A DNA stretch of 51,068 nucleotides, from NCBI GenBank assembly GCA_014656015.1, contig BNBP01000050.1:1-51068 (forward strand). The letters are read 5' to 3'. Within the stretch, counting starts at the first letter, position 1; each line of letters starts with the position of its first letter. Source of the DNA: Streptomyces griseoaurantiacus (GTDB lineage Bacteria > Actinomycetota > Actinomycetes > Streptomycetales > Streptomycetaceae). The notes beneath the pieces were generated by a model that was not told the DNA's origin, made no database searches, and was given only the letters and a program-made list of their open reading frames with translations. The position numbers and the translations under genes are program-made. This document shows positions 32,568 through 39,806 of the stretch, one piece after another.

Positions 32568-33812
32568 ATGAGCGGCAATGCGGCCCCGCGCGCGACGGGG
32601 GAAGGGAACACCCGGGCACGCCTGGACCGGGGCCGCGGTGCCCTCGGTCCCGCGCTCGAACTCGTGCACACCGGCCGTGCCCCCACCCGTGCCGTTCTGA
32701 CCACCGCCCTCGGCGTCACGCGCGCGACCGCCGGCGCGGTCGCCGCCGAGCTGGAGGCGCTGGGCCTGATCCGTGTCGACGCCCACCCCGGTGCCGCCGC
32801 CGGCTCCCAGGGCCGCCCCTCGCACCGTCTGGAGGTCGCCGAGGACGGCCCCGTCGTCCTGGCCGCCCAGGTCCACGCCGACGGGTACCGCGCCGCCCTC
32901 GTCGGCCTCGGCGGCCGCATCGTGGCCACGGCCCCCGGCTGCGAGACCGTCGAGGCCGATCCGGCGAAGGTGCTCGGCTCCGTCGTCGAGGCGGGCGCCG
33001 ACCTGCTCCGCGCGACCGGCCTGCGCTGCGTGGGGGCCGGTCTCGCCGTCCCGGCCGCCGTGGCCGAACCGGAGGGGCTCGCGCTCAACCCGATGCACGT
33101 GGACTGGCCGGCCGGCTCCCCCGTGCGGGAGATCTTCGCGGAACGCGTGCGCGCGGCCGGCATCGAGGGTCCCGCCTTCGCCGCCAACGACGTCAACCTC
33201 GCCGCCCTCGCCGAACACCGGCACGGCGCCGGACGGGGCGCCCGCCACCTGCTCTGCGTGGCCACCGGACACCGCGGCGTGGGCGGCGCCCTGGTGCTCG
33301 ACGGGCGGCTGCACACCGGGAGTTCGGGCCTCGCCCTGGAGGTGGGGCACCTCACCGTCAACCCCGAGGGACGTCCCTGCCACTGCGGAAGCCGCGGCTG
33401 CCTCGATGTCGAGGCCGATCCGCTGGCCCTCCTCACCGCCGCGGGCCGCGACCCCGGACCCGAACTGTCCCTGCTGCAGCAGGCGAACGACCTGATCCGC
33501 GCCCACCACGCCGAGGACCCGGCCGTGCGCGCCGCCACCGAGGCGCTGATCGACCGGCTCGGCCTGGGACTCGCCGGGCTGGTCAACATCCTCAACCCGG
33601 ACCGCATCATCCTCGGCGGCCTGCACCGCACCCTGCTGGACACCGATCCCGACCGGCTGAGCGCCGTCGTCGCCGACCGCAGCCTGTGGGGGCGCAGCGG
33701 CGGTGTCCCCATCCTGCCGTGCACCCTGGACCACAACAGCCTGGTCGGGGCGGCCGAGCTGGCCTGGCAGCCGGTCCTGGACGACCCGCTGACGGCACTC
33801 GCGGGCGTCTGA
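32568..33812 (+). CDS. ROK family transcriptional regulator (NagC/XylR-like)
   Basis: A 414-residue ROK protein with an N-terminal HTH (about residues 40-70, TRAVLTTALGVTRATAGAVA then AELEALGLIRV) fused to a ROK domain. The ROK part has AGLAVPAAV, FAANDVNLAALAEH, a GHRGVGGALVLDGRL loop and the zinc motif CHCGSRGCLDVEADP. The usual DxGxT-type phosphate loop is degenerate (VLAAQVHADGYRAAL), as is common in regulators that bind but do not phosphorylate sugar. Targets are unknown; genes next to it are not sugar genes. The ATG is the first one after the divergent methyltransferase start. Confidence 0.88.
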   Translation: MSGNAAPRATGEGNTRARLDRGRGALGPALELVHTGRAPTRAVLTTALGVTRATAGAVAAELEALGLIRVDAHPGAAAGSQGRPSHRLEVAEDGPVVLAAQVHADGYRAALVGLGGRIVATAPGCETVEADPAKVLGSVVEAGADLLRATGLRCVGAGLAVPAAVAEPEGLALNPMHVDWPAGSPVREIFAERVRAAGIEGPAFAANDVNLAALAEHRHGAGRGARHLLCVATGHRGVGGALVLDGRLHTGSSGLALEVGHLTVNPEGRPCHCGSRGCLDVEADPLALLTAAGRDPGPELSLLQQANDLIRAHHAEDPAVRAATEALIDRLGLGLAGLVNILNPDRIILGGLHRTLLDTDPDRLSAVVADRSLWGRSGGVPILPCTLDHNSLVGAAELAWQPVLDDPLTALAGV

Positions 33813-34106
33813 CACCGGCGGGCGGACGAGCGGACTCGGGCACCGGCGGTAGGAACAGCGACCTCCGGCATCGACCGGCGCACGAGCGAGTGCCGGCGCC
33901 GACCGGCGGACGAGCGAGTGCCGGCGCCGACCGGCGGACGAGCGAGCTCCGGCACCGACCGGCGGACGAGCGGCCTCAGGCACCGCGGGCGCGACCCGGC
34001 CGCGCGCGATCCCCGCCCGGGCGAGAAGCCCCCGACGACCCGGCCGCCGCCGTGCCGCCGAAGTCCCCGCCCGCGGCGCCGGACCCGATGCCGGGCCCCC
34101 TCGGCC
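33813..34106. repeat. 28-bp tandem repeats between convergent genes
   Basis: Four units of exactly 28 bp run from 33877 to 33988, beginning at 33877, 33905, 33933 and 33961 (type GGCGGACGAGCGAGTGCCGG then CGCCGACC); units one to two differ by one base. Two more degenerate units of 24-32 bp precede them from about 33821. There is no gene and no unique spacer between units, so it is not a CRISPR array. Confidence 0.85.
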
Positions 34107-34691
34107 TCACCACTGCCGTCCGCGCGGCAGCCGGTCCCGTCCCGGCGCGGACAGCCGCAGCACCTGGTAGACGTCGCCGTCCGTCTCCGGCGTCCCGTGC
34201 TCCCACAGCGAGAACCGCACCACCTCCCAGTGCCGGGAGTCGACGGCCACGGCCGCGCAGACCGCGCCGTCCAGCGCCACCAGCAGCCCCGCCTCGTGCA
34301 TCGCCTCCTGCGCCACCTCGGCGAGCGCCCTTCCCGCGGGCACCGGTGCGCGGTGCCGCACCGCGTACCGCGCCTCGGCGCCGACGACCGCGCTCTCCTC
34401 GTACCACAGCCCCGTCCACTGGCGGACCGAAGGACGCCCGAAGTCGTCGACGAGGCCCTGGAACGGGCCCCCGTACAGGAAGGCGTTCATGCCGCGCGCC
34501 TCGTGCCACAGGTAGAACGGGGCGTACTGGTTGACCGGGGAGCCGTCCACCCCGCGCTCGCGCACGAGGTACGCCTTGAGGCCGAGCCCCTCCCAGTCGT
34601 CGAGCGCGTGCCCGAGGCGGGCGACCCGGGCGCGGACGATCCCCATGTCGTAGTCGGCGGGCAGGGTGACCTCGTACTGCATCGCCTGCAT
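34107..34691 (-). CDS. DUF4865 family protein
   Basis: A 194-residue protein of the DUF4865 family: MQAMQYEVTLPADYDMGIVR, LKAYLVRERGVDGSPVNQYA, FYLWHEARGMNAFLYGGPFQG and WYEESAV are typical of that family, which has a dimeric alpha/beta-barrel look. The function is unknown; several members sit beside TetR regulators and may modify or sense a small molecule. The start ATG overlaps the TetR stop by one base (TGATG), so translation is coupled. An in-frame ATG three codons later is an alternative. Confidence 0.87.
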   Translation of the reverse strand: MQAMQYEVTLPADYDMGIVRARVARLGHALDDWEGLGLKAYLVRERGVDGSPVNQYAPFYLWHEARGMNAFLYGGPFQGLVDDFGRPSVRQWTGLWYEESAVVGAEARYAVRHRAPVPAGRALAEVAQEAMHEAGLLVALDGAVCAAVAVDSRHWEVVRFSLWEHGTPETDGDVYQVLRLSAPGRDRLPRGRQW

Positions 34692-35263
34692 CACGTGTCT
34701 CCCCGGTCGGCGGGCCGCAGCAGGGAGAGCAGTCCGCGCACCCCGGTGTCGAAGGCGGCGGGGGAGCCCGAGGCGCGGGCGAGGACGTAGCCGCCCTGGA
34801 CCGTCGCCACGATCGCCGCCGCCACCTCCTCGGCGTCCAGCGAGGAGGCGAACTCGCCCTGCTCCTTGCCCTCTTCGACGAGGGCGGCGAGCTCCGCGCG
34901 CAGCCAGTCCAGCGTCTCGTCGACGGGTGCGCGCAGCTCCTCGCTCGCGATCACCTCCGGGTCCATGGTCAGCCGTCCGACCGGGCAGCCGCGCAGGACG
35001 TCGCGCTCGCGCCGCAGATACGCGGTCACGCGCGCGTACGGCGTGCCGGGGCCGTGCAGGACGGCGGCCGCGGCCGCGCGCATCTCCTCGGAGGTACGGG
35101 TGATCGCGGCCAGCGCCAGATCGGACTTGCCCGTGAAGTGGTGGTACATGCTGCCCTGGCCGGCGCCCGCGCGCTCCAGGATCGCCTTGGGGCTGGTGCC
35201 CACGTAACCGCGCTCCCACAACAGGTCGCGCGCGGACTCGACGAGTCTCTCCCGCGTACTCAT
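34691..35263 (-). CDS. TetR/AcrR family transcriptional regulator
   Basis: A 190-residue TetR regulator with the N-terminal HTH MSTRERLVESARDLLWERGY, SPKAILERAGAGQGSMYHHF and TGKSDLA. The C-terminal ligand domain carries GCPVGRLTMDP, like the TetR_C group near LmrA/YxaF, with Cys in the ligand region. It leads a two-gene operon with DUF4865. Upstream an imperfect palindrome GTACATACCAGTAGTTAC (35273-35290) near a -10-like TATGTA is a probable self-operator. Confidence 0.9.
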   Translation of the reverse strand: MSTRERLVESARDLLWERGYVGTSPKAILERAGAGQGSMYHHFTGKSDLALAAITRTSEEMRAAAAAVLHGPGTPYARVTAYLRRERDVLRGCPVGRLTMDPEVIASEELRAPVDETLDWLRAELAALVEEGKEQGEFASSLDAEEVAAAIVATVQGGYVLARASGSPAAFDTGVRGLLSLLRPADRGDT

Positions 35264-35272
35264 GCGGTGACC

Positions 35273-35290
35273 GTACATACCAGTAGTTAC
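35273..35290. promoter_or_regulatory. Candidate TetR operator
   Basis: GTACATACCAGTAGTTAC is an imperfect palindrome (GTAC-ATAC and GTAG-TTAC arms, six of eight positions paired) that lies ten bases before the TetR ATG and overlaps a TATGTA hexamer on the minus strand. Its AT-rich content stands out locally. Confidence 0.45.
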
Positions 35291-35447
35291 AGATGTCCAG
35301 GAGGGAAAAGGAAGCAGCGAACCCGGCCGTCGCGTACTCCCCGCGCGGTAGGCACGGCGCCGCCGGCCGTACGACGACGCGGACCCCGTGCGGGGGCGAC
35401 TCTGAGGGCATCGCACAACGGCACACCCACCGAGGAGATGACCCGAG

Positions 35448-35735
35448 ATGCAGACCCTGGCGCACTGGGACGGCGGGCCCGGCCCGTGGATCCTGTTCTT
35501 CCCGCTGATCTGGGCGGCGGTCGTGGTCGCCGGCGTGACGCTGCTGCGCCGCACCGGCCGGCGCGGCGGCCCGCCGTGGCGCTCCGCGGACCCCGGGCGG
35601 CCGAGGGGCGACTCCCCCCTCGCGGTGCTCGGCCGCCGGTTCGCCTCCGGCGAGATCGACGAGGACGAGTACTGGCGTCGCGCCTCCGTCCTGGAGGAGC
35701 ACTTCGGCGCCGTCGGCAAACCCCCGGCGGCATGA
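35448..35735 (+). CDS. SHOCT domain membrane protein
   Basis: A 95-residue protein: one N-terminal membrane span (WILFFPLIWAAVVVAGVTLL), a basic linker and a C-terminal SHOCT domain (SPLAVLGRRFASGEIDEDEY, then WRRASVLEEHF). SHOCT is a short oligomerisation helix pair common at the end of small membrane proteins. GAGGAGATGACCCGAG precedes the ATG (GGAG 12 bases upstream). It is divergent from the TetR gene and its function is unknown. Confidence 0.85.
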   Translation: MQTLAHWDGGPGPWILFFPLIWAAVVVAGVTLLRRTGRRGGPPWRSADPGRPRGDSPLAVLGRRFASGEIDEDEYWRRASVLEEHFGAVGKPPAA

Positions 35736-35898
35736 GGGCGACCGGCACCCGGGCCCCGTCGGGGGTACGGGTGCCGTGCCGGTTCACGGCTCCGCCGCAT
35801 GAGGGCGAGGCCACCGCCGCCGGTGCTCGGCCGGCGCGCCCGTCACGCTCCCGCCGGGGGCGTGCGCACGCGCACCGCCCCGGCGGCGCGTGCCGCCG

Positions 35899-36414
35899 TC
35901 ACCCCGGCACCGCCGCCGAACGGACCACCGTCCGTTCCACCAGGTGCCCGGGGACGCTCCCCCTCGCGGAGAGGTCCTTCGTGTCCGTGGAGGCGAGGTC
36001 GGCCATCGAGACCACCGGCACGCACGCCGACAGTTCGAACCAGACCACCTTCCCCTCCTCCCCGTCCGGCCGCACGCCCCAGCTCTCGCTGAGTTCGGCG
36101 ACCATCGCCAGCCCGCGCCCGCAGGTGGAGCCGGGCTCCGCCTCGCAGACGGCGGGCAGCCGGGGGTCGTGGTCGTGCACCGAGACCGTCAGACGGTCGA
36201 GCAGCAGCTCGATCTCCACGGTGCACGTCTTGTCGGGCTCGGCATGCCGGTGCACGTTGGTGAGCAACTCGGTCACGCCGAGCGAGGCCCGGTCGATGAG
36301 GGCGTCCAGATGCCAGTAGCGCAATTGCGCCGATACGATTCTGCGGACCTGGCCGATCCGCGACGGCAGGGCTTGGAGCTCCACCGTGCAGTGCCTGCTT
36401 CGCTGGCTGATCAC
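35899..36414 (-). CDS. RsbW-like ATP-binding protein (anti-sigma kinase family)
   Basis: A 171-residue HATPase_c_2 protein of the kind abundant in Streptomyces. It has VTELLTNVHRHAEPD (N box with conserved Asn), VHDHDPRLP (G1) and CGRGLAMVAELSESWG (G2) and a C-terminal KVVWFEL strand. Relatives are serine kinases or anti-sigma factors acting with anti-anti-sigma proteins. The GTG start has GGGGAG eight bases upstream. After the ATPase core a tail of about 40 residues is unassigned. No sigma factor is adjacent; the nearest in this window is 20 kb away. Confidence 0.87.
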   Translation of the reverse strand: MISQRSRHCTVELQALPSRIGQVRRIVSAQLRYWHLDALIDRASLGVTELLTNVHRHAEPDKTCTVEIELLLDRLTVSVHDHDPRLPAVCEAEPGSTCGRGLAMVAELSESWGVRPDGEEGKVVWFELSACVPVVSMADLASTDTKDLSARGSVPGHLVERTVVRSAAVPG

Positions 36415-36740
36415 GGCTGCGACTCCCCGAATTGAGGTCCGGAAGAAGACGAGAACGGATCCTGCGTGGTGGCCGCGTGTAATACGCCGCCTGGTGCTGC
36501 GCGGTCCACGTCCGGCGACCGCTGTGGGGGTGACGGCCGCGTACGACGGCCGTCCGCTGGTCGGGGCGGCAGGTACCCGTGCCGCCTGGCTCGGGGCGGC
36601 TGTGTACCTCGGCCGCCCGCTTGTCGTGGCCGGCGGGCTGGTTCTTCAGCGTGATCGCCGGTAAACCCAGAGTGACGTGCGACCAGCGTGACGCACGGGG
36701 TTCGGAAGCGCAACTCGCGACCTCGCGATGCCCGCGCCGC
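36415..36740. other. Intergenic stretch without recognised gene
   Basis: 326 bases between two minus-strand genes. A 92-codon plus-strand frame (36386-36664) lacks any domain and overlaps the ATPase start, so I do not accept it. Two imperfect copies of GGCCG(T/C)CCGC-TGGTCG-GGC occur at about 36547 and 36610. It probably includes the promoter of the ATPase gene. Confidence 0.4.
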
Positions 36741-37064
36741 TCAGCGGCCGCGGCCGGCGGCCCTGCGGACCGCCTCGACGAACCGCCGCGCCGAGGGCGT
36801 CCCCGGCGTCCCCGGGTCGGGATCGCTCTCGCCGAGGGTCAGCGAGTACCGCGTCCCGCCCAGATCCGCGCGGGCCCGGTCCCCGGCACCGAACCGCGGA
36901 GTGGACGCGCGCACCGCCTGTACCGGCGCACTGTCGATCTCGCTGCCGTAGCTGGTGAGCAGCCGCACCCGGCCCTCACTGATCCGGATCTGCCCCGCCC
37001 TGGTCAGGGACCGCAGACCCTTGCCGATCCGCACGCCTCTGGCCGTGAACTCCGGTTCAGGCAT
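36741..37064 (-). CDS. Conserved hypothetical protein (Streptomyces)
   Basis: A 107-residue basic protein that begins MPEPEFTARGVRIGKGLRSL and has short beta-rich segments (QIRISEGRVRLLTSYGSEID, RYSLTLGESD), then a helix ending FVEAVRRAAGRGR. The composition suggests a small all-beta fold plus a C-terminal helix. I recognise it as a recurrent Streptomyces hypothetical but not by function. The ATG is at the start of conserved-looking sequence. It is divergent from the Cds1-like gene with 363 bases between starts. Confidence 0.75.
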   Translation of the reverse strand: MPEPEFTARGVRIGKGLRSLTRAGQIRISEGRVRLLTSYGSEIDSAPVQAVRASTPRFGAGDRARADLGGTRYSLTLGESDPDPGTPGTPSARRFVEAVRRAAGRGR

Positions 37065-37427
37065 GGTGTTCCGCCCCCTCGTGCGCCTGGGTGGTCCTCC
37101 GTGGTGGTCCCGCGCGGGCGTGGTCGCACAGCTGTCCGGGACCCGGCCCGGTCGTACGGCCCGGCCGGCGCGGGCGACCGAACGGTCCCGCGCCGTGCAG
37201 TCTGCCCGCGCACGGCCCCGAGCACCAGTGCGCATCAGGGGTGCACCGCGCGCCGCCGGGCGCACACACGCGCACGCGCCCCCGCTGTGCCCGCCCCGGC
37301 CCCCAGGCCGCCCTTTGAGCCTCCCAAAGAGGTGTTTATGCAGGTGAGAAGCGTGCGCAAGCTGTCTATCATCGAGACGTCCGGGCGCACGGAGGCAGCC
37401 TCGGCGCACCGCGTAAGGAGTCCCGGC
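37065..37427. other. Intergenic region upstream of the Cds1-like gene
   Basis: 363 bases with no accepted gene. The reading frame of the Cds1-like gene is open through it with an ATG at 37339, which would add 30 residues (MQVRSVRKLSIIETSGRTEA...), but that segment overlaps a promoter-like pair of boxes and has no family resemblance. An AT-richer pocket at 37315-37380 stands out from GC-rich surroundings. Confidence 0.4.
37315..37342 (+). promoter_or_regulatory. Candidate promoter of the Cds1-like gene
   Basis: TTGAGC (37315-37320) and TATGCA (37337-37342) with 16-base spacing. A second -10-like TATCAT occurs near 37365. Transcription from the first would start about 37349, after the alternative ATG at 37339, supporting the GTG start at 37428. 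Confidence 0.4.
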
Positions 37428-38552
37428 GTGAGCACCACCCCCACCGACCACCCCGGCGCCACCCTCGACGTCGACCGCACCGACGTGCCCTACCGGCGCT
37501 GGCTCAAGGAAGCCGTCCGCAAGGTCCAGGCGGACGCCAACCGCTCGGCCGACACCCACCTCCTGCTGTTCCCGCTGCCCGAGCACTGGGGCGTCGACCT
37601 GTACCTCAAGGACGAGTCGACGCATCCCACCGGCAGCCTCAAGCACCGCCTGGCCCGCTCGCTCTTCCTCTACGGCCTGTGCAACGGCTGGATCCGGCCC
37701 GACCGCCCGGTGATCGAGGCCTCCAGCGGTTCCACGGCCGTCTCGGAGGCGTACTTCGCCAAGCTGATCGGCGTGCCGTTCATCGCGGTCATGCCGCGGA
37801 CCACGAGCGCCGAGAAGATCCGCCTGATCGAGTTCCACGGCGGACGGTGCCACTACGTCGACGACTCGCGCACGATGTACGAGGAGTCCGCCCGCCTCGC
37901 GGCGGAGACCGGCGGCCACTACATGGACCAGTTCACCTACGCGGAACGGGCCACGGACTGGCGCGGCAACAACAACATCGCCGAGTCCGTCTTCCGCCAG
38001 CTCGAACGGGAGCGGTTCCCCGAACCCGCGTGGGTCGTCGCCACGGCCGGCACCGGCGGCACCTCCGCGACCATCGCCCGGTACGTCCACTACATGCAGT
38101 ACGACACCCGCGTCTGCGTCGCCGACCCGGAGAACTCCTGTTTCTTCGAGGGCTGGACGACCGGCGACCCGGACGTCGTCTGCGAACGGGGCTCACGCAT
38201 CGAGGGGATCGGCCGGCCGCGCATGGAGCCCAGCTTCGTGCCGCACGCCGTCGACCGCATGATGAAGGTGCCGGACGCGGCCGCCGTCGCCGCCGTGCGC
38301 GCCCTGGACCGCCTCACGGGCCGCAAGGCGGGCGGCTCCACGGGCACCGGGCTGTGGAGCGCGCTGAGGATCGTCGCGGAGATGGTGGCCGAGGGGCGCC
38401 GGGGGAGCGTGGTCACCCTGCTGTGCGACCCGGGGGAGCGCTATCTGGACAAGTACTACTCCGACGCCTGGCTCGCGAAGGAGGGAATGGACATCGCCCC
38501 CCACGCGGCCGCGATCGACGTCCTGCTGCGCACGGGGGCGTGGCCTGACTGA
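37428..38552 (+). CDS. PLP-dependent cysteine synthase family protein, Cds1-like
   Basis: A 374-residue fold-type II PLP enzyme. The lysine that binds PLP is in THPTGSLKHRLARSLFLYGL, the substrate loop is EASSGSTAVSEAYFAK and the phosphate loop is TAGTGGTSATIARY, with a C-terminal CDPGERYLDKYY. Sequence style is closest to mycobacterial Cds1, a cysteine desulfhydrase that makes H2S, pyruvate and ammonia, rather than to CysK/CysM; assignment to that activity is inference. The GTG start has AAGGAG seven bases upstream. It stands alone and converges on the DeoR gene. Confidence 0.87.
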   Translation: MSTTPTDHPGATLDVDRTDVPYRRWLKEAVRKVQADANRSADTHLLLFPLPEHWGVDLYLKDESTHPTGSLKHRLARSLFLYGLCNGWIRPDRPVIEASSGSTAVSEAYFAKLIGVPFIAVMPRTTSAEKIRLIEFHGGRCHYVDDSRTMYEESARLAAETGGHYMDQFTYAERATDWRGNNNIAESVFRQLERERFPEPAWVVATAGTGGTSATIARYVHYMQYDTRVCVADPENSCFFEGWTTGDPDVVCERGSRIEGIGRPRMEPSFVPHAVDRMMKVPDAAAVAAVRALDRLTGRKAGGSTGTGLWSALRIVAEMVAEGRRGSVVTLLCDPGERYLDKYYSDAWLAKEGMDIAPHAAAIDVLLRTGAWPD

Positions 38553-38626
38553 GCGGGCCGCGCCCGGACCGAGCGGGGCGCACCAGGAGCGCGGGGGCGC
38601 GGGGAATGCCCGCTCCGCCCCGTGCC

Positions 38627-39490
38627 TCAGCCCGATTCCTCCGCCGTCCCCGGCGCCTCCCCGGGTGTCTCCCGGTCCTCCGGTTCCCCGGCGACCACCA
38701 GCCGGTCGAGGTGCTCCGCGATCTCCGCCCGGGCCTCGCCCGGCAATCCCGAGTCGGTCACCAGCGTGTCCACCTGCTCCAGCGTGGCGAAGGAACTCAG
38801 GCCCACCGTGCCCCACTTGGTGTGGTCGGCGATCACCACCACACGTCGCGCGGACTGCACCAGCCGCCGGTTGGTCTCCGCCTCGGCCAGGTTGGGCGTG
38901 GACAGGCCCGCCTCCGCGGATATCCCGTGGACCCCGAGGAACAGCATGTCGAAGTGCAGCGCCGCGATGGCCTGGTCGGCGACCGGGCCCACCAGGGAGT
39001 CCGAGGGGGTGCGCACCCCGCCGGTCAGCACCACCGTGGCCGCTCCCTGCCGACGGCCCAGGGCGCGCTGCGAGGAGTGGAAGACGTCGGCCACGCGCAC
39101 CGAGTTGGTGACGACGGTGAGGTCAGGGACGTCCAGCAGATGATGCGCCAGCGCGTAGGTCGTCGTGCCGCCCGAGAGGGCGATCGCGGTGCCCGGCGCG
39201 ACCAGTTCGGCCGCCGCCCGCGCGATGTCCTCCTTGGCGGTCAGCTCCAGGCCCGACTTGGCCTCGAAGCCGGGCTCGTGCGTGCTCGCCTCGACCACCG
39301 GCACCGCGCCGCCGTGCACCTTCTCCAGCACACCCTGGCGGGCCAGCGCGTCGAGGTCCCGGCGGACCGTCATGTCGGAGACACCGAGCTTGCGCGTCAG
39401 CTCGTTGACCCGGACGCCGCCGCGGCGGCGTACCTCGTCGAGGATCAGGGTGCGGCGCTGCTCCGCGAGCAGGTTCTGATTCTCGCTCAC
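38627..39490 (-). CDS. DeoR/GlpR family transcriptional regulator
   Basis: A 287-residue DeoR regulator: an N-terminal HTH (LAEQRRTLILDEVRRRGGVR, VNELTRKLGVSDMTVRRDLD) and the sugar-phosphate sensor domain (DeoRC) with IALSGGTTTYALAHHL, LTVVTNSVRVADV and LFLGVHGISAEAGLSTPN. DeoR proteins usually respond to phosphorylated sugars. No sugar operon is adjacent. The GTG start follows AAAGGA about 12 bases upstream. The product ends with an acidic tail (EDRETPGEAPGTAEESG). Confidence 0.9.
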   Translation of the reverse strand: MSENQNLLAEQRRTLILDEVRRRGGVRVNELTRKLGVSDMTVRRDLDALARQGVLEKVHGGAVPVVEASTHEPGFEAKSGLELTAKEDIARAAAELVAPGTAIALSGGTTTYALAHHLLDVPDLTVVTNSVRVADVFHSSQRALGRRQGAATVVLTGGVRTPSDSLVGPVADQAIAALHFDMLFLGVHGISAEAGLSTPNLAEAETNRRLVQSARRVVVIADHTKWGTVGLSSFATLEQVDTLVTDSGLPGEARAEIAEHLDRLVVAGEPEDRETPGEAPGTAEESG

Positions 39491-39806
39491 GTCCCCTGCG
39501 GATCCTTTCCTCGTCCCGACTCCGACCGGCGCCCCCGCACCCACCCGCCGCACGGCGTCCGCACCGGCTCCGACCGGCGCGTACCGAGGGCGGCGGTGGC
39601 GAAGGACGCCCCATCCTCGCACGGCCCCCCGGCATCCGCGCCACCGCCCGCGCACCGGATTCCCACCCCCGCGCGTCACGCGTCCTGAGGACAATCCGGC
39701 CCCACAGGTGTGACCGCGCCCCACAACGGCAATCCTGTGCCTGCACATGACATGAAGGCAGAGGCCGGTCACAGGCGCGCACCGCGCGCGGGGGAAGTGC
39801 GTAACG

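Noticed and set aside
33877..33988. Regularly spaced repeats that might be a CRISPR array
   Set aside because: The 28-bp units abut directly with no unique spacers and no cas genes are near.
36386..36664. A 92-codon plus-strand frame
   Set aside because: It overlaps the start of the RsbW-like gene, lacks a ribosome site and has no recognisable feature.
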